DNA from: Aromatoleum evansii
Lineage (GTDB): Bacteria; Pseudomonadota; Gammaproteobacteria; Burkholderiales; Rhodocyclaceae
Reading direction: 5' to 3'
DNA length: 64,000 nt
Assembly (NCBI RefSeq): GCF_012910805.1
Contig: NZ_WTVK01000014.1
Location: forward strand, 1 to 64,000
Below are positions 16,824-24,959 of this stretch, one piece after another (position 1 is the stretch's first letter; each line of letters starts with the position of its first letter). The translations under genes were made by a program, and so were the position numbers. A model generated the notes under the pieces. It was not told the origin of the DNA, did not search any database, and worked only from the letters and a program-made list of their open reading frames with translations.

Positions 16824-16858
16824 AGAAGGGACCGCCTCGGCGGTCCCTTCTGCTTTTA
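16824..16858 (+). terminator. Intrinsic terminator after pilA
   Basis: A 13-bp perfect stem (AGAAGGGACCGCC / GGCGGTCCCTTCT) with a TC loop, followed by GCTTTTA. Lies 44 bases after the pilA stop. Confidence 0.8.
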
Positions 16859-16861
16859 GGA

Positions 16862-17008
16862 GAACAAAGGGACACCCACTTTGTTTGCCTCTCCGTGATA
16901 TGCTTAAAACAGGAACAAAGGGACACCCACTTTGTTTGCCCCAAAGGAGAACAAAGCGGAACAAAGGGACACCCACTTTGTTTGCCTCTCCGTGATATGC
17001 TTAAAACA
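16862..17008. repeat. Three palindromic repeats in front of the RAYT gene
   Basis: The 28-base unit GAACAAAGGGACACCCACTT... occurs at 16862-16889, 16913-16940 and 16959-16986. Each contains ACAAAG-N9-CTTTGT, an inverted repeat. Copies 1 and 3 carry the same extra 21 bases (TCTCCGTGATATGCTTAAAA), making a 49-base direct repeat 97 bases apart. The third copy leads straight into the transposase start, so the repeats probably contain its promoter and its recognition sites. Confidence 0.8.
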
Positions 17009-17028
17009 TATCTCGAGGAGCAAGACTC

Positions 17029-18132
17029 TTGACTCGCCCGCGCACCGCTCTCGTCTGCCTCGCCGATACGCCCTGGTATCACGTCGTCTCACGCTGCGTG
17101 CGGCGCGCGTTCCTGTGCGGCAAGGACCATTACACCGGTCGATGCTTCGAGCACCGCCGCGGCTGGATCGTTGATCGAATCAGGCAGCTGTCCGCAGTCT
17201 TCGCCATTGATGTCGCCGCGTATGCGGTCATGAGCAATCATTTCCATCTCGTCGTCCGCGTCGACGCTGAACGCGCCACCAACTGGTCCCGCGACGAGGT
17301 GCTGCGGCGCTGGACGCAGCTCTTCGACGGTCCGCCTGCCGTGCGAGACTTTCTGGCAGCCCGCAGCGACACACCGACCGCGACCACCTTGCATGTCATT
17401 GACCAACTCGCCGAAAAATATCGGTCGAGGCTGACGGATCTGTCGTGGTTCATGCGGGTGCTCAATGAATCCATCGCCCGACAGGCCAACGCCGAAGACG
17501 ACGTCACGGGGCGGTTCTGGGAAGGACGCTTCAAGAGCCAAGCGCTGCTGGACGAACAAGCCATCTTGTCGGCGATGACCTATGTCGACCTGAATCCCAT
17601 TCGCGCACAAATGGCGGACACCCCGGAACGTTCAGAGTTCACGTCCGTCGCGGAACGCATCGCTGAACTTACGCGCGCCCCTTCCGCCGGCTCCCCGACA
17701 ACCGTCCGGCCTTCTGCCTCCCCCTCCTCGGCCGAGTCCGCCGCCGACGCTTCCGATTCAGCGGATATGCCACACGGCGAGACAAGACCGGCCTCGCTCC
17801 CGAAACAGCCCTTGATGCCATTCGATGCCACGGCCCGGCTGTCCGCGGCGATCCCATTCGCGTTTTGCGATTACCTGGAAGTTATCGAGACCGCGGGCCG
17901 CTGCGTTCGTCCGGACAAGCGCGGCGCGATCCCGAGACAGACGCCCAGGCTGCTGGAGCGACTCGGCATCGAGCCGCATCAGTTCATCACCGGCGCGACA
18001 AGCCTGATGCGGCAGTTCGGCAGTGCAGTGGGCGCACCGCGAAACCTCACGCAGTTATGCGCGGCGCGCCAAGTCAAGTACCTCAGGGGAATGGCTGCAG
18101 CCAGAGGGATGTTTCAACGCAAGGCAGCGTGA
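17029..18132 (+). CDS. REP-associated tyrosine transposase (RAYT, Y1/IS200-like)
   Basis: A 367-residue single-strand DNA transposase of the Y1 type. The HUH pair is visible as SNHFHLVVRV (His71, His73); WYHVVSRCVRRAFL near the N-terminus and GRFWEGRFKSQALLDEQAILSAMTYVDLNPIRA (161-193) complete the domain, with Tyr185 in YVDLNP as the likely nucleophile region. The C-terminal 170 residues are poorly conserved. The TTG start at 17029 has CGAGGAG eight bases upstream. RAYTs are single-copy chromosomal genes thought to mobilise REP elements in trans; GTAG-type REPs occur nearby. Confidence 0.88.
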   Translation: MTRPRTALVCLADTPWYHVVSRCVRRAFLCGKDHYTGRCFEHRRGWIVDRIRQLSAVFAIDVAAYAVMSNHFHLVVRVDAERATNWSRDEVLRRWTQLFDGPPAVRDFLAARSDTPTATTLHVIDQLAEKYRSRLTDLSWFMRVLNESIARQANAEDDVTGRFWEGRFKSQALLDEQAILSAMTYVDLNPIRAQMADTPERSEFTSVAERIAELTRAPSAGSPTTVRPSASPSSAESAADASDSADMPHGETRPASLPKQPLMPFDATARLSAAIPFAFCDYLEVIETAGRCVRPDKRGAIPRQTPRLLERLGIEPHQFITGATSLMRQFGSAVGAPRNLTQLCAARQVKYLRGMAAARGMFQRKAA

Positions 18133-18209
18133 CGAAAACCCCGGCGTCACGTCTCGCCTCTTGCCCGGACGATCGTCAGATCCGCGCCACTCCCACAACT
18201 CGCACTCGT

Positions 18210-18635
18210 TTAACCGTCCGTCGAGGTTTCCGACGCTGCGAGAGGGGGGAGACTGTGCCCCGCATATTCGCGAATCACGCGGAAAGACCGGCTCAGCTCA
18301 CCTGTGAGGTCTCTCGCCTTGACGAGCGCCGCAGCCAACTCTGCGACATCTTCGACGTACTCATGCACGAGCTTGTTGCGCAGCAGGCGCATCGCCAGCC
18401 AGGCGTCCGGGTCGGTCACGAATTGCAGCTTGTGGGCGAGATTGAGGTTGTCCAATGCCGTGGCGCTTCGCTCGCCAATAGCCACGAGGAAGGTCGGCAA
18501 GAGCTTGTCCATCATCGTGTCCTGCATGCGCGAAAACTTGCCGACGAACAGACGCGAGGACACGCCCAGAAGCTGCTCTTCCTCGCGCCCGACCAGCGCA
18601 AGCAGGTACCACAGCCGCTCTATCGCGCCCGTCAC
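18210..18635 (-). CDS. HEPN-domain putative RNase toxin (pair 3)
   Basis: A 141-residue helical protein with RNKLVHEY (Arg86, His91, Tyr93), the HEPN R-x4-H-x-Y motif, and FSRMQDTMMDKLLPTFLVAIGE (34-55) shared with the proteins at 14378 and 19227. The N-terminus is about 28 residues shorter than the pair 2 protein. The start is GTG at 18635, overlapping the stop of the MNT gene (GTGA). Confidence 0.78.
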   Translation of the reverse strand: MTGAIERLWYLLALVGREEEQLLGVSSRLFVGKFSRMQDTMMDKLLPTFLVAIGERSATALDNLNLAHKLQFVTDPDAWLAMRLLRNKLVHEYVEDVAELAAALVKARDLTGELSRSFRVIREYAGHSLPPLAASETSTDG

Positions 18636-18931
18636 AGCTTGACCCCATGACGCAGCGCAGCGCGGTCGATCGGCCGGGAGGGCGTTCCTTTGCGATGCAC
18701 AACGATGTCGATCCGCCGTTCCCCGAGCTCACGCTGCAGGGTCGCATAAAACCGCAACTGACGCTCCAGGACCTCAGCCGCGTCGCCATCCAGTTCGACG
18801 TACAGGTCGATGTCGCCACCTCGGGCGTCATCATCGACGCGGGAACCGAACAGCCAGACCTCCGCCTGCTCCCCGAGCGAGCGGTTCGCTGCCTTCCTGA
18901 TCTGCAATCGCTGTTGTTCGGTAAGACGCAT
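18632..18931 (-). CDS. MNT-family nucleotidyltransferase, antitoxin candidate (pair 3)
   Basis: A 99-residue nucleotidyltransferase with LFGSRVDDDARGGDIDLYVE (Gly29-Ser30, Asp40, Asp42). N-terminus MRLTEQQ and total length match the paralogues of pairs 1, 2 and 4. GERRIDIVVHRKG near residue 70-82 is the third strand with a further acidic residue. Co-translated with the HEPN gene at 18210. Confidence 0.85.
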   Translation of the reverse strand: MRLTEQQRLQIRKAANRSLGEQAEVWLFGSRVDDDARGGDIDLYVELDGDAAEVLERQLRFYATLQRELGERRIDIVVHRKGTPSRPIDRAALRHGVKL

Positions 18932-19125
18932 GGGACAAAGTCTAGCATCGAATCGCGATCATCCAGGACGGGGGAAACAGGGGATTAGGTACTGTCCTGA
19001 GTTGCAAGTTCGTTGCTGAATTAGCGCGCAATCACCGCCATGCTGCGTTGCGGATCCGCGCCGGGAGTCCAACCCGACTGTGTTTCGTGCCTCCGACCAC
19101 AGGCGGGCGCCCCGGACACCTGCCC

Positions 19126-19226
19126 GGACGGATCGGGGATGACTTCATGAAGCCGCGTTTCGATGCCGAACTCGATGCGAGGGAGAGCAGATGACAGTTC
19201 TTCTCGACACGCACGCCCCCACGTTT
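19126..19226 (+). pseudogene. Possible VapBC-type toxin-antitoxin remnant
   Basis: From ATG 19191 the sequence reads MTVLLDTHAPTF, like the first strand of a PIN-domain VapC toxin (normally LLDTHALLW), and is then lost into the convergent HEPN gene. An upstream frame ending with an overlapping TGA (ATGA joint) reads DDFMKPRFDAELDARESR, which could be an antitoxin tail. Only about 10 residues support the PIN match. The rest of 18932-19190 shows no gene that I can support. Confidence 0.35.
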
Positions 19227-19706
19227 TCACAAACCAGGCCAGCGCATCCGCACCTTGTCGCGAAAACCAGTCCAGATCTGCAGCGCCCGTTGCGCGGAGT
19301 CGATAGCAAGTTGCAGCCGCGCAAACCGCTCGTCATCGGTTTCGGGATAGTCATGTGCGAACTCGTTCCGCACGCGCCGAAGATCGGACCACTCCTCGGC
19401 CGACGGAAGCCACCCCAACTGCTCCAGTCTGGCGAAACGATCGAGCGCCGCCATCGACGCAACCTCCTCCCCCAGCGCACGTAACACCGCCGGCATGAGC
19501 CGCGCACCTAGATCATCCTGAAGTCGCAGATAGCGATAGGCAAACTGATCGAGGAGACGGCGATCTTCCTTTCCGAGCGAGGCAAGATCGCCGCGGCACA
19601 ACGCACGCAACGCCAGGTCTCCAAGCGCATCACGCAAACCCTCCTCATGCAATCGACAAGTTTCGAGAGCCTGCTGAAGCGCCAGCAACTCGGGGGAGCG
19701 GGTCAT
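19227..19706 (-). CDS. HEPN-domain putative RNase toxin (pair 4)
   Basis: A 159-residue helical protein with RNEFAHDY (Arg113, His118, Tyr120), the HEPN motif, YLRLQDDLGARLMPAVLRALGE (59-80) and LEQLGWLPSAEEWSDLRRVRN, all shared with the other HEPN proteins of the island. ATGA overlap with the MNT gene upstream. Its Asp-Tyr variant (HDY rather than HEY) matches the pair 1 protein. Confidence 0.78.
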   Translation of the reverse strand: MTRSPELLALQQALETCRLHEEGLRDALGDLALRALCRGDLASLGKEDRRLLDQFAYRYLRLQDDLGARLMPAVLRALGEEVASMAALDRFARLEQLGWLPSAEEWSDLRRVRNEFAHDYPETDDERFARLQLAIDSAQRALQIWTGFRDKVRMRWPGL

Positions 19707-20002
19707 AACCGAACTCCGGTTTGATGGGCGATACGGACGATCGGACGTGTATCGCCCGGCCCCTCGATAACGACGTCAACCTTGCGCTCGCCAAGGCGGC
19801 GCTCCAGGCGTGAAAGAAAGCGGACCTTGCGCAGCAACTGTTCCCGCGCGTCGAGCGACACGGGCGACAGCAGCAAATCGACATCGCCGCCTCTCTTGCT
19901 GTCGTCGACACGCGACCCGAACAACCACACGCCCACATCGTCGCCGAAAACCTCGGCAGCCGTTTGTCGGATAGCGGCCACTTGCTCGGGACTCAGTCTC
20001 AT
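19703..20002 (-). CDS. MNT-family nucleotidyltransferase, antitoxin candidate (pair 4)
   Basis: A 99-residue nucleotidyltransferase with WLFGSRVDDSKRGGDVDLLL (Gly29-Ser30, Asp40, Asp42) and a C-terminal RIAHQTGVRL. The MRLSPEQ start matches pairs 1-3. The 200 bases between this gene and the end of pilR hold nothing I can name, and no strong promoter was seen. Confidence 0.85.
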   Translation of the reverse strand: MRLSPEQVAAIRQTAAEVFGDDVGVWLFGSRVDDSKRGGDVDLLLSPVSLDAREQLLRKVRFLSRLERRLGERKVDVVIEGPGDTRPIVRIAHQTGVRL

Positions 20003-20200
20003 ATGTTTGATCCTTGAAAACCGCTCCGGTCGATTCTACATCCGGCGCCACGACGCAGGGATTCAGGGTCGAAACTGTGGAAATAGGGAACGGAACGCGA
20101 TTTCCCGTCCTCGAAACAGCGAGACGCCCACTCTGCTTGCACTAAGGCAAGACCAAGAAGACACAGAGGCACGGGCAGCCTCGATCTGCCTCCCGTTCCC

Positions 20201-21595
20201 CTACTCCATCCCCCACTTCTGCAGCCGATAGCGCAACTGCCTGAGCGTCATCCCAAGACGCCGCGCGGCCTCCGAGCGGTTCCAGCGCGTTTCGTCGAGC
20301 ATCCGCAGGATCCGCACGCGCTCGTCCTCGCCGTCCTCGTCGTTGTCGACATCCGCTTCGGCCACAAACGCTTCGGCGGCGCCGAATGGGCGCAAGGGCT
20401 GGGCGATGCCTTCGGTCGGGTGCAGGTCGATGTCACCCGCGCCGATCTCGTCGCCGTCGCACAGCGCGCACGCGCGTTCGAGCAGGTTTTCCAGTTCGCG
20501 TACATTGCCCGGGAAGGGGTGCTGCCTGAGGGCTGCGGCGGCGTCGGGCGCTAGGCGGTGCGGCGGGACGCCATCGCGCTCGGCGAGCCGCGCGAGGATG
20601 TGCGCGGCCAGCTCGGGGATGTCCTCCGGACGTTCGCGCAGCGGCGGCACCCGCAGCGTGATGACGTTGATGCGGAAGTAGAGGTCCTGGCGGAACTTGC
20701 CGTCGGCGACGAGCTGGGCAAGGTCGCGGTGCGAGGCGGACAGGATGCGCACGTCGACGGATTCTTCGGCATGGGCGCCGACGGGACGCACGGCGCGCTC
20801 CTGGATCGCGCGCAACAGCTTGACCTGCATCGCCAGCGGCAGGTCGGCGACCTCGTCGAGGAACAGGGTGCCGCCACGCGCGGCCTGGAAGAGGCCGTCC
20901 TTGTCGAACACGGCGCCCGTGAAGGCGCCCTTGCGGTGGCCGAAGAACTCGCTTTCCATGAGTTCGGGCGGGATCGCGCCGCAGTTCACCGGCACGAAGG
21001 GCGCCGACGCGCGCGGACCGAGCTCGTGGATGAGGCGGGCGATCACTTCCTTGCCGGTGCCGGACTCACCCTGGATGAAGACGGGGGCCTGGTTGCGCGC
21101 CAGCTTGGCGATCTGCGCGCGCAGGTGCTCGAGCGCCGGCGACGTGCCGATGAGGGTGCGCGTCGCATTGCCAGCGCCGGGCGCGGGGGCCGATGCCGCG
21201 GTCTGTAGTTTCAGCGCGTGGCTGACGAGCTCGCGCAGGGCCTTTAACTCGACCGGCTTGGTGACGAAGTCGAAGGCGCCGCACTTCAGGGCGCGGATGG
21301 CGGTCTCGATGCTGCCGAAGGCGGTGATGACGGCGACCGGCAGGCCCGGCGCGTGCGACTGGATGTGCGCGACCAGATCGAGCCCGTCGCCGTCCGGCAG
21401 GCGCATGTCGGTGAGGCACAGGCGGTAGCTCTTTTCGGCCAGCAGGCGGCGCGCATCCTCGACCGTTCCGGCGCTATCGCACGCGAGGCCCATGCGCAGC
21501 AGCGAGAGTTCCAGAACTTCGCGGATGTCCTCCTCGTCGTCGACGACGAGGACATCGATTCCGGCAGGGCGGTTGCGTCGTTCGGATGTGTTCAT
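20201..21595 (-). CDS. pilR: PilR, sigma-54-dependent activator of pilin transcription
   Basis: A 464-residue NtrC-type regulator: receiver domain (about 15-130, phosphorylation Asp in LCLTDMRLPDGDG), AAA+ domain with Walker A GESGTGKE, the sigma-54 contact loop GAFTGA (in HRKGAFTGAVFDKDG) and GTLFLDEV (Walker B), and a Fis-type HTH at the end (RSEAARRLGMTLRQLRYRLQKW). The start at 21595 overlaps the pilS stop (ATGA). It should activate the sigma-54 promoter of pilA at 16171. The first residues MNTSERRNRPAG are a short polar lead. Confidence 0.93.
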   Translation of the reverse strand: MNTSERRNRPAGIDVLVVDDEEDIREVLELSLLRMGLACDSAGTVEDARRLLAEKSYRLCLTDMRLPDGDGLDLVAHIQSHAPGLPVAVITAFGSIETAIRALKCGAFDFVTKPVELKALRELVSHALKLQTAASAPAPGAGNATRTLIGTSPALEHLRAQIAKLARNQAPVFIQGESGTGKEVIARLIHELGPRASAPFVPVNCGAIPPELMESEFFGHRKGAFTGAVFDKDGLFQAARGGTLFLDEVADLPLAMQVKLLRAIQERAVRPVGAHAEESVDVRILSASHRDLAQLVADGKFRQDLYFRINVITLRVPPLRERPEDIPELAAHILARLAERDGVPPHRLAPDAAAALRQHPFPGNVRELENLLERACALCDGDEIGAGDIDLHPTEGIAQPLRPFGAAEAFVAEADVDNDEDGEDERVRILRMLDETRWNRSEAARRLGMTLRQLRYRLQKWGME

Positions 21596-23160
21596 GGCTG
21601 ACTCCGTCCGGTGAGCACGAAATGGGCGCCCGGCGCATTGTCGCGCAATTCGAGCGTGGCGCCATTGGCTTCGGCCAGTTCGCGGGAGATGTAGAGACCC
21701 AGCCCGGTGCCCTTGGGGTGCGTCGTGAAGAAGGGTTCGAACATGCGCGGGCGGTCGGACTCGGCGATGCCGGGGCCGTCGTCGACGATGTGCACGGCCA
21801 CCCGCCCACCCGCTTCGACACGGGCGAAGACACGCACGGAGCCGGGCGCGCCGGAGCAGTAGCGCCGCGCGTTGCCGACCAGGTTGTCGAGGATCTGGTG
21901 CATGTGGGCGCGGTCGATCGCGAAAGTTGCATCGTCGGGGATGTCGAGCGCAAAGACCTCGCGCTCGGCGCCGCCGCGCAGCGCGAACTCGTCCAGCAGC
22001 CCGCACGCGAAGGACGCCAGCGGCAATGCCTCGGGCAGCATTTCATCGCGCCGCCCCAGCGCCAGCACGTCGCGGATCATGCGCTCGATGCGGCGGGCAT
22101 TGTCGTTGATGATGCGCACGAGGCGGACCTGGACGTCGCCGCGCTTTTCCTCCGTCAGCAGCTCGGCAGCCTGGGTGACGGCAGACAGCGGGTTGCGGAT
22201 CTCGTGCGCCATGCTGGCCGTGAGGCGCCCCAGGGCGGCCAGCTTGAGCTGCTGGATATGGGTCTGGATCTCCTCGAAATCGGTGAGATAGATCACCGTC
22301 TCGCCGCCCTCAGCGCTGCGCCCGTCGGCGTCTTCCTGCGCGCCGACCGCACGGCAGCGCAGCAGCTTGCCGGCCGGCCCGAGGCGCCGCAGGCTGCCTT
22401 CGGGAACGCTGCAGCAGGCGGGCACGTCGGCGAAATTCTCATCGACATCGGTCAGGCGCAGGCCGTCGACGCTGCTGAGGCCGAGCAGCTCCGCCGCGCG
22501 CGGGTTGGCCTGACGGACGACGCCGTCGGCCGCGACCACCAGCACGCCGTCCTGCATGTCATGGATGATGCGCTCGTTGACCGCCTGCTGCTTGGCGAGC
22601 GCCTCGCCGCGCTGCACCGCGAGCGATTCGTTGGCCTTGGCGCGCAACGCGAGAAAGCGCGCGGTGATCGCGATGCCGAAGAAGGCGGTGCATACGAAGG
22701 CGACCTGCAGGAAGTCCGCCGCGCGCTCGCCGGCGAAGAAACGCCAGACGTTTTCGGCCAGCACGGCGACGGTCGCGAGCGCAGCATAGAACAGCACCAT
22801 GCGCCCTTCGGCGACGAGGCCCGCCCCGGCGAGGACGACCATCATCAGCACGGGCATGCCGCTGCGGTAGCCGCCGCTGGCCCACATCATCACCGCGAGG
22901 ACGGCGATGTCGATCACGGCCTGTGCGGTGATGATGCGGTCTACGCCGAAGCGGCGTGCCGCATCGGGGAATCCCAGCGCCAGCACGGCGGCGAGGTAGG
23001 CAAACGCCGCGGCATTGAAGATTCTCGGCGCATCCGAGCCCAGATTGAGCTCGAGGCCGGCGACGAGGAAGAGCCCGGCGAGGATCAGGCGGAAGAGGTT
23101 CAGGTAGCGCAGCGGCCCCCGGCGTGCGAGGTCGCGGCGTTCGTCCGCGGCGGCACGCAT
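21592..23160 (-). CDS. pilS: PilS sensor histidine kinase
   Basis: A 522-residue kinase with about six N-terminal membrane helices (25-180), a PAS-like region (near 200-320), then SMAHEIRNPLSAVTQAAELL (phospho-acceptor His) and the ATPase boxes (DNLVGNARRYCSG, DDGPGIAESDRPRMFEPFFT, GTGLGLYISRELAEANG). PilS senses pilin in the inner membrane and controls PilR phosphorylation. It overlaps pilR by four bases and follows the PP0621-type gene by two bases, so the three form one operon. Confidence 0.92.
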   Translation of the reverse strand: MRAAADERRDLARRGPLRYLNLFRLILAGLFLVAGLELNLGSDAPRIFNAAAFAYLAAVLALGFPDAARRFGVDRIITAQAVIDIAVLAVMMWASGGYRSGMPVLMMVVLAGAGLVAEGRMVLFYAALATVAVLAENVWRFFAGERAADFLQVAFVCTAFFGIAITARFLALRAKANESLAVQRGEALAKQQAVNERIIHDMQDGVLVVAADGVVRQANPRAAELLGLSSVDGLRLTDVDENFADVPACCSVPEGSLRRLGPAGKLLRCRAVGAQEDADGRSAEGGETVIYLTDFEEIQTHIQQLKLAALGRLTASMAHEIRNPLSAVTQAAELLTEEKRGDVQVRLVRIINDNARRIERMIRDVLALGRRDEMLPEALPLASFACGLLDEFALRGGAEREVFALDIPDDATFAIDRAHMHQILDNLVGNARRYCSGAPGSVRVFARVEAGGRVAVHIVDDGPGIAESDRPRMFEPFFTTHPKGTGLGLYISRELAEANGATLELRDNAPGAHFVLTGRSQP

Positions 23161-23162
23161 GT

Positions 23163-23414
23163 TCAGGGTTCCTGGCGCCCGGAGCCGATCCGGCGATGCT
23201 CCTCGCAACAGAAGAAGCGATCGCCGTCGCGCACGCCTTCGCTCTCGGGGACGTGGACGCCGCAATGATCGCAGCTGACCATGCGCTCGGGCACGCCCTT
23301 GCGCTCGCCGGTCTGCTTGCCTGCCGACGAGTCAGTGCCGCCCGGCCGGTTCAGGGCGCGACGCACCCACCAGATGCCGACGAGGACGAGGACGAGGAGG
23401 AGCAGGTTTCGCAC
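23163..23414 (-). CDS. PP0621-family small membrane protein
   Basis: An 83-residue protein: one N-terminal membrane helix (LLLLVLVLVGIWWVRRAL, about 4-21) and a C-terminal zinc-ribbon-like part, MVSCDHCGVHVPESEGVRDGDRFFCCEEHRR, with CxxCGVHxP and a later CCxxH. This small protein is commonly encoded immediately upstream of pilS in betaproteobacteria; its role is unknown, but the coupling suggests a link to the PilSR system. Start is GTG at 23414. Confidence 0.82.
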   Translation of the reverse strand: MRNLLLLVLVLVGIWWVRRALNRPGGTDSSAGKQTGERKGVPERMVSCDHCGVHVPESEGVRDGDRFFCCEEHRRIGSGRQEP

Positions 23415-23447
23415 GATGCGGATTTACCAAGGCGGCTGGCAGATACC

Positions 23448-23510
23448 ACCGTTCGCCCCGAGCTTGTCGAAGGGCACAGGCAGGGCTTCGACAGGCTCAG
23501 CCCGAACGGT
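23448..23510. repeat. Intergenic palindromic repeat, TTCGCCCTGAGC family (copy 2)
   Basis: ACCGTTCGCCCCGAGCTTGT... and ...CAGGCTCAGCCCGAACGGT form inverted arms. This is the shorter relative of the element at 12420-12504 and lies between the PP0621-type gene and the aminotransferase gene. Confidence 0.75.
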
Positions 23511-23569
23511 AGCGGATGCCGGACCAGTTACGGGAATACCAAGCGGGAGAGTCTAGCACGCACTCCGCA

Positions 23570-24727
23570 TCACACCTTCTGCAGGCGCTCGCACGCCGCC
23601 GCCAGCGTCGCCTCGTTCTTCGCGAAGCAGAAGCGGATCACGTGCTCGTCGCGTCCGTCGGCGAAGAAGGCCGACACGGGGATCGCCGCAACCCCCGTCA
23701 CGCGCGTGAGCCGCTGCGCGAAGGCGGTATCGGGCTCGTCCGAGATCGCGCCGTAGCGCGCGAGCTGGAAATAGGTGCCGGACGAGGGCAGCAGCTCGAA
23801 GCGCGAACCGGCGAGCGCTTCACGGAAGAAGTCGCGCTTGCCCTGGTAGAAGGCTGCCAGCCCCTCGTGCCGCGACGCGTCCGCCATGTAGTCGGCCAGC
23901 GCGAGTTGCACCGGCGTATTCACCGTGAACACGTTGAATTGGTGCACCTTGCGGAATTCCGCCATCAGCTCGCGCGGGCCGACGACGTAGCCGACCTTCC
24001 AGCCGGTGATGTGGTAGGTCTTGCCGAAGCTCGACACGATCAGGCTGCGCGCGGCCAGTTCCGGATGGCGGGCACAGCTCTCGTGGCGCAGGCCGTCGAA
24101 GACGATGTGCTCGTACACCTCGTCGGAGACGATGACGATGCCGGTGCCGTGCGTGAGCGCCGCCAGCCGTGCCATGTCGCCGGCCGTCCATACCGTGGCG
24201 GTCGGGTTGTGCGGGCTGTTGATCATGATCATGCGCGTGCGCGGCGTGATCGCCTCGGCGACCGCGCCCCAGTCCGGCCGATAGTCCGGCGCCGCCAGCT
24301 GCATGCGCACGACGCGCCCGCCCTGCAGCTCGATCGCCGGCGCGTACGAGTCGTACACCGGCTCGAACACGATGACCTCGTCGCCGGGGCGCACGAGCGC
24401 CGCAACCGCGGTGAATAGCGCCTGCGTCGCACCGGCCGTCACCGTGACCTCGGCCTCGGGGTCGTACGCGGTGCCGTAGAGCGTGGAGACCTTGCGCGCG
24501 ATCGCCTCGCGCAGCGGCGCGACGCCAGCCATCGGCGCGTACTGGTTGTGTCCCGTGCGCATCCAGTGCGCGACGCGCTCGAACAGCACGTCCTCGGCAT
24601 TGAAGTCCGGGAACCCCTGCGACAGGTTGATCGCGCCGCATTCCTGCGCGAGGCGCGACATCACGGTGAAGATCGTCGTGCCGACGTTCGGCAGGCGGGA
24701 TTCGACGGGGGCAGGGAAATGCGGCAT
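23570..24727 (-). CDS. Class I/II PLP aminotransferase, methionine (KMTB) type (YbdL-like)
   Basis: A 385-residue fold-type I aminotransferase. Landmarks are INLSQGFPDFN (34-44), NQYAPMAGVAPLREAIA, PHNPTA, SDEVYEHIVFDG, and the PLP lysine in SSFGKTYHITGWKVGYV. It resembles YbdL, which favours methionine and its keto acid KMTB, the last step of methionine salvage. It is divergent from mtnA, with a REP pair between them, which makes a sulphur-salvage role plausible. Kynurenine or glutamine aminotransferase activity is an alternative. ATG 24727 matches the family start. Confidence 0.8.
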   Translation of the reverse strand: MPHFPAPVESRLPNVGTTIFTVMSRLAQECGAINLSQGFPDFNAEDVLFERVAHWMRTGHNQYAPMAGVAPLREAIARKVSTLYGTAYDPEAEVTVTAGATQALFTAVAALVRPGDEVIVFEPVYDSYAPAIELQGGRVVRMQLAAPDYRPDWGAVAEAITPRTRMIMINSPHNPTATVWTAGDMARLAALTHGTGIVIVSDEVYEHIVFDGLRHESCARHPELAARSLIVSSFGKTYHITGWKVGYVVGPRELMAEFRKVHQFNVFTVNTPVQLALADYMADASRHEGLAAFYQGKRDFFREALAGSRFELLPSSGTYFQLARYGAISDEPDTAFAQRLTRVTGVAAIPVSAFFADGRDEHVIRFCFAKNEATLAAACERLQKV

Positions 24728-24816
24728 GGTGTGCGGGTCTTGTTCAGTGGATCGGAGCATTCTGGCAGAGCACAAACGGATCACCAATCAGGGCGAAGGC
24801 CGCAGGAACAGCAGGA

Positions 24817-24918
24817 CCGTAGGGCGGGAGGAGCGCAGCGCATCCCGCCATCCCACGGCCCGATGGCATCCCGACCGTTGCATGGCGGGATACGCCTTCG
24901 GCTCCTCCCGCCCTACGG
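24817..24918. repeat. GTAG-type REP pair between the aminotransferase and mtnA
   Basis: Inverted copies: CCGTAGGGCGGGAGGAGCGC at the left and its near complement ending CTCCTCCCGCCCTACGG at the right. Each half carries GTAG plus the GGCGGGA/TCCCGCC hairpin. Same family as 9069 and 26688. It ends 42 bases before the mtnA start, in the shared promoter region. Confidence 0.8.
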
Positions 24919-24959
24919 GAGCGACGCCCGGCGCAAACGCCACACGCTAGAATACCCCC

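Noticed and set aside
16862-16986. Three spaced repeats as a possible CRISPR array
   Set aside because: Only three units, unequal spacers (23 and 18 bases), and repeats lead into a RAYT gene; no cas genes.
19021-19230. A 69-codon minus-strand frame as a small gene
   Set aside because: No recognisable motif, poor start context and overlap with the plus-strand PIN-like start; left as non-coding or remnant DNA.
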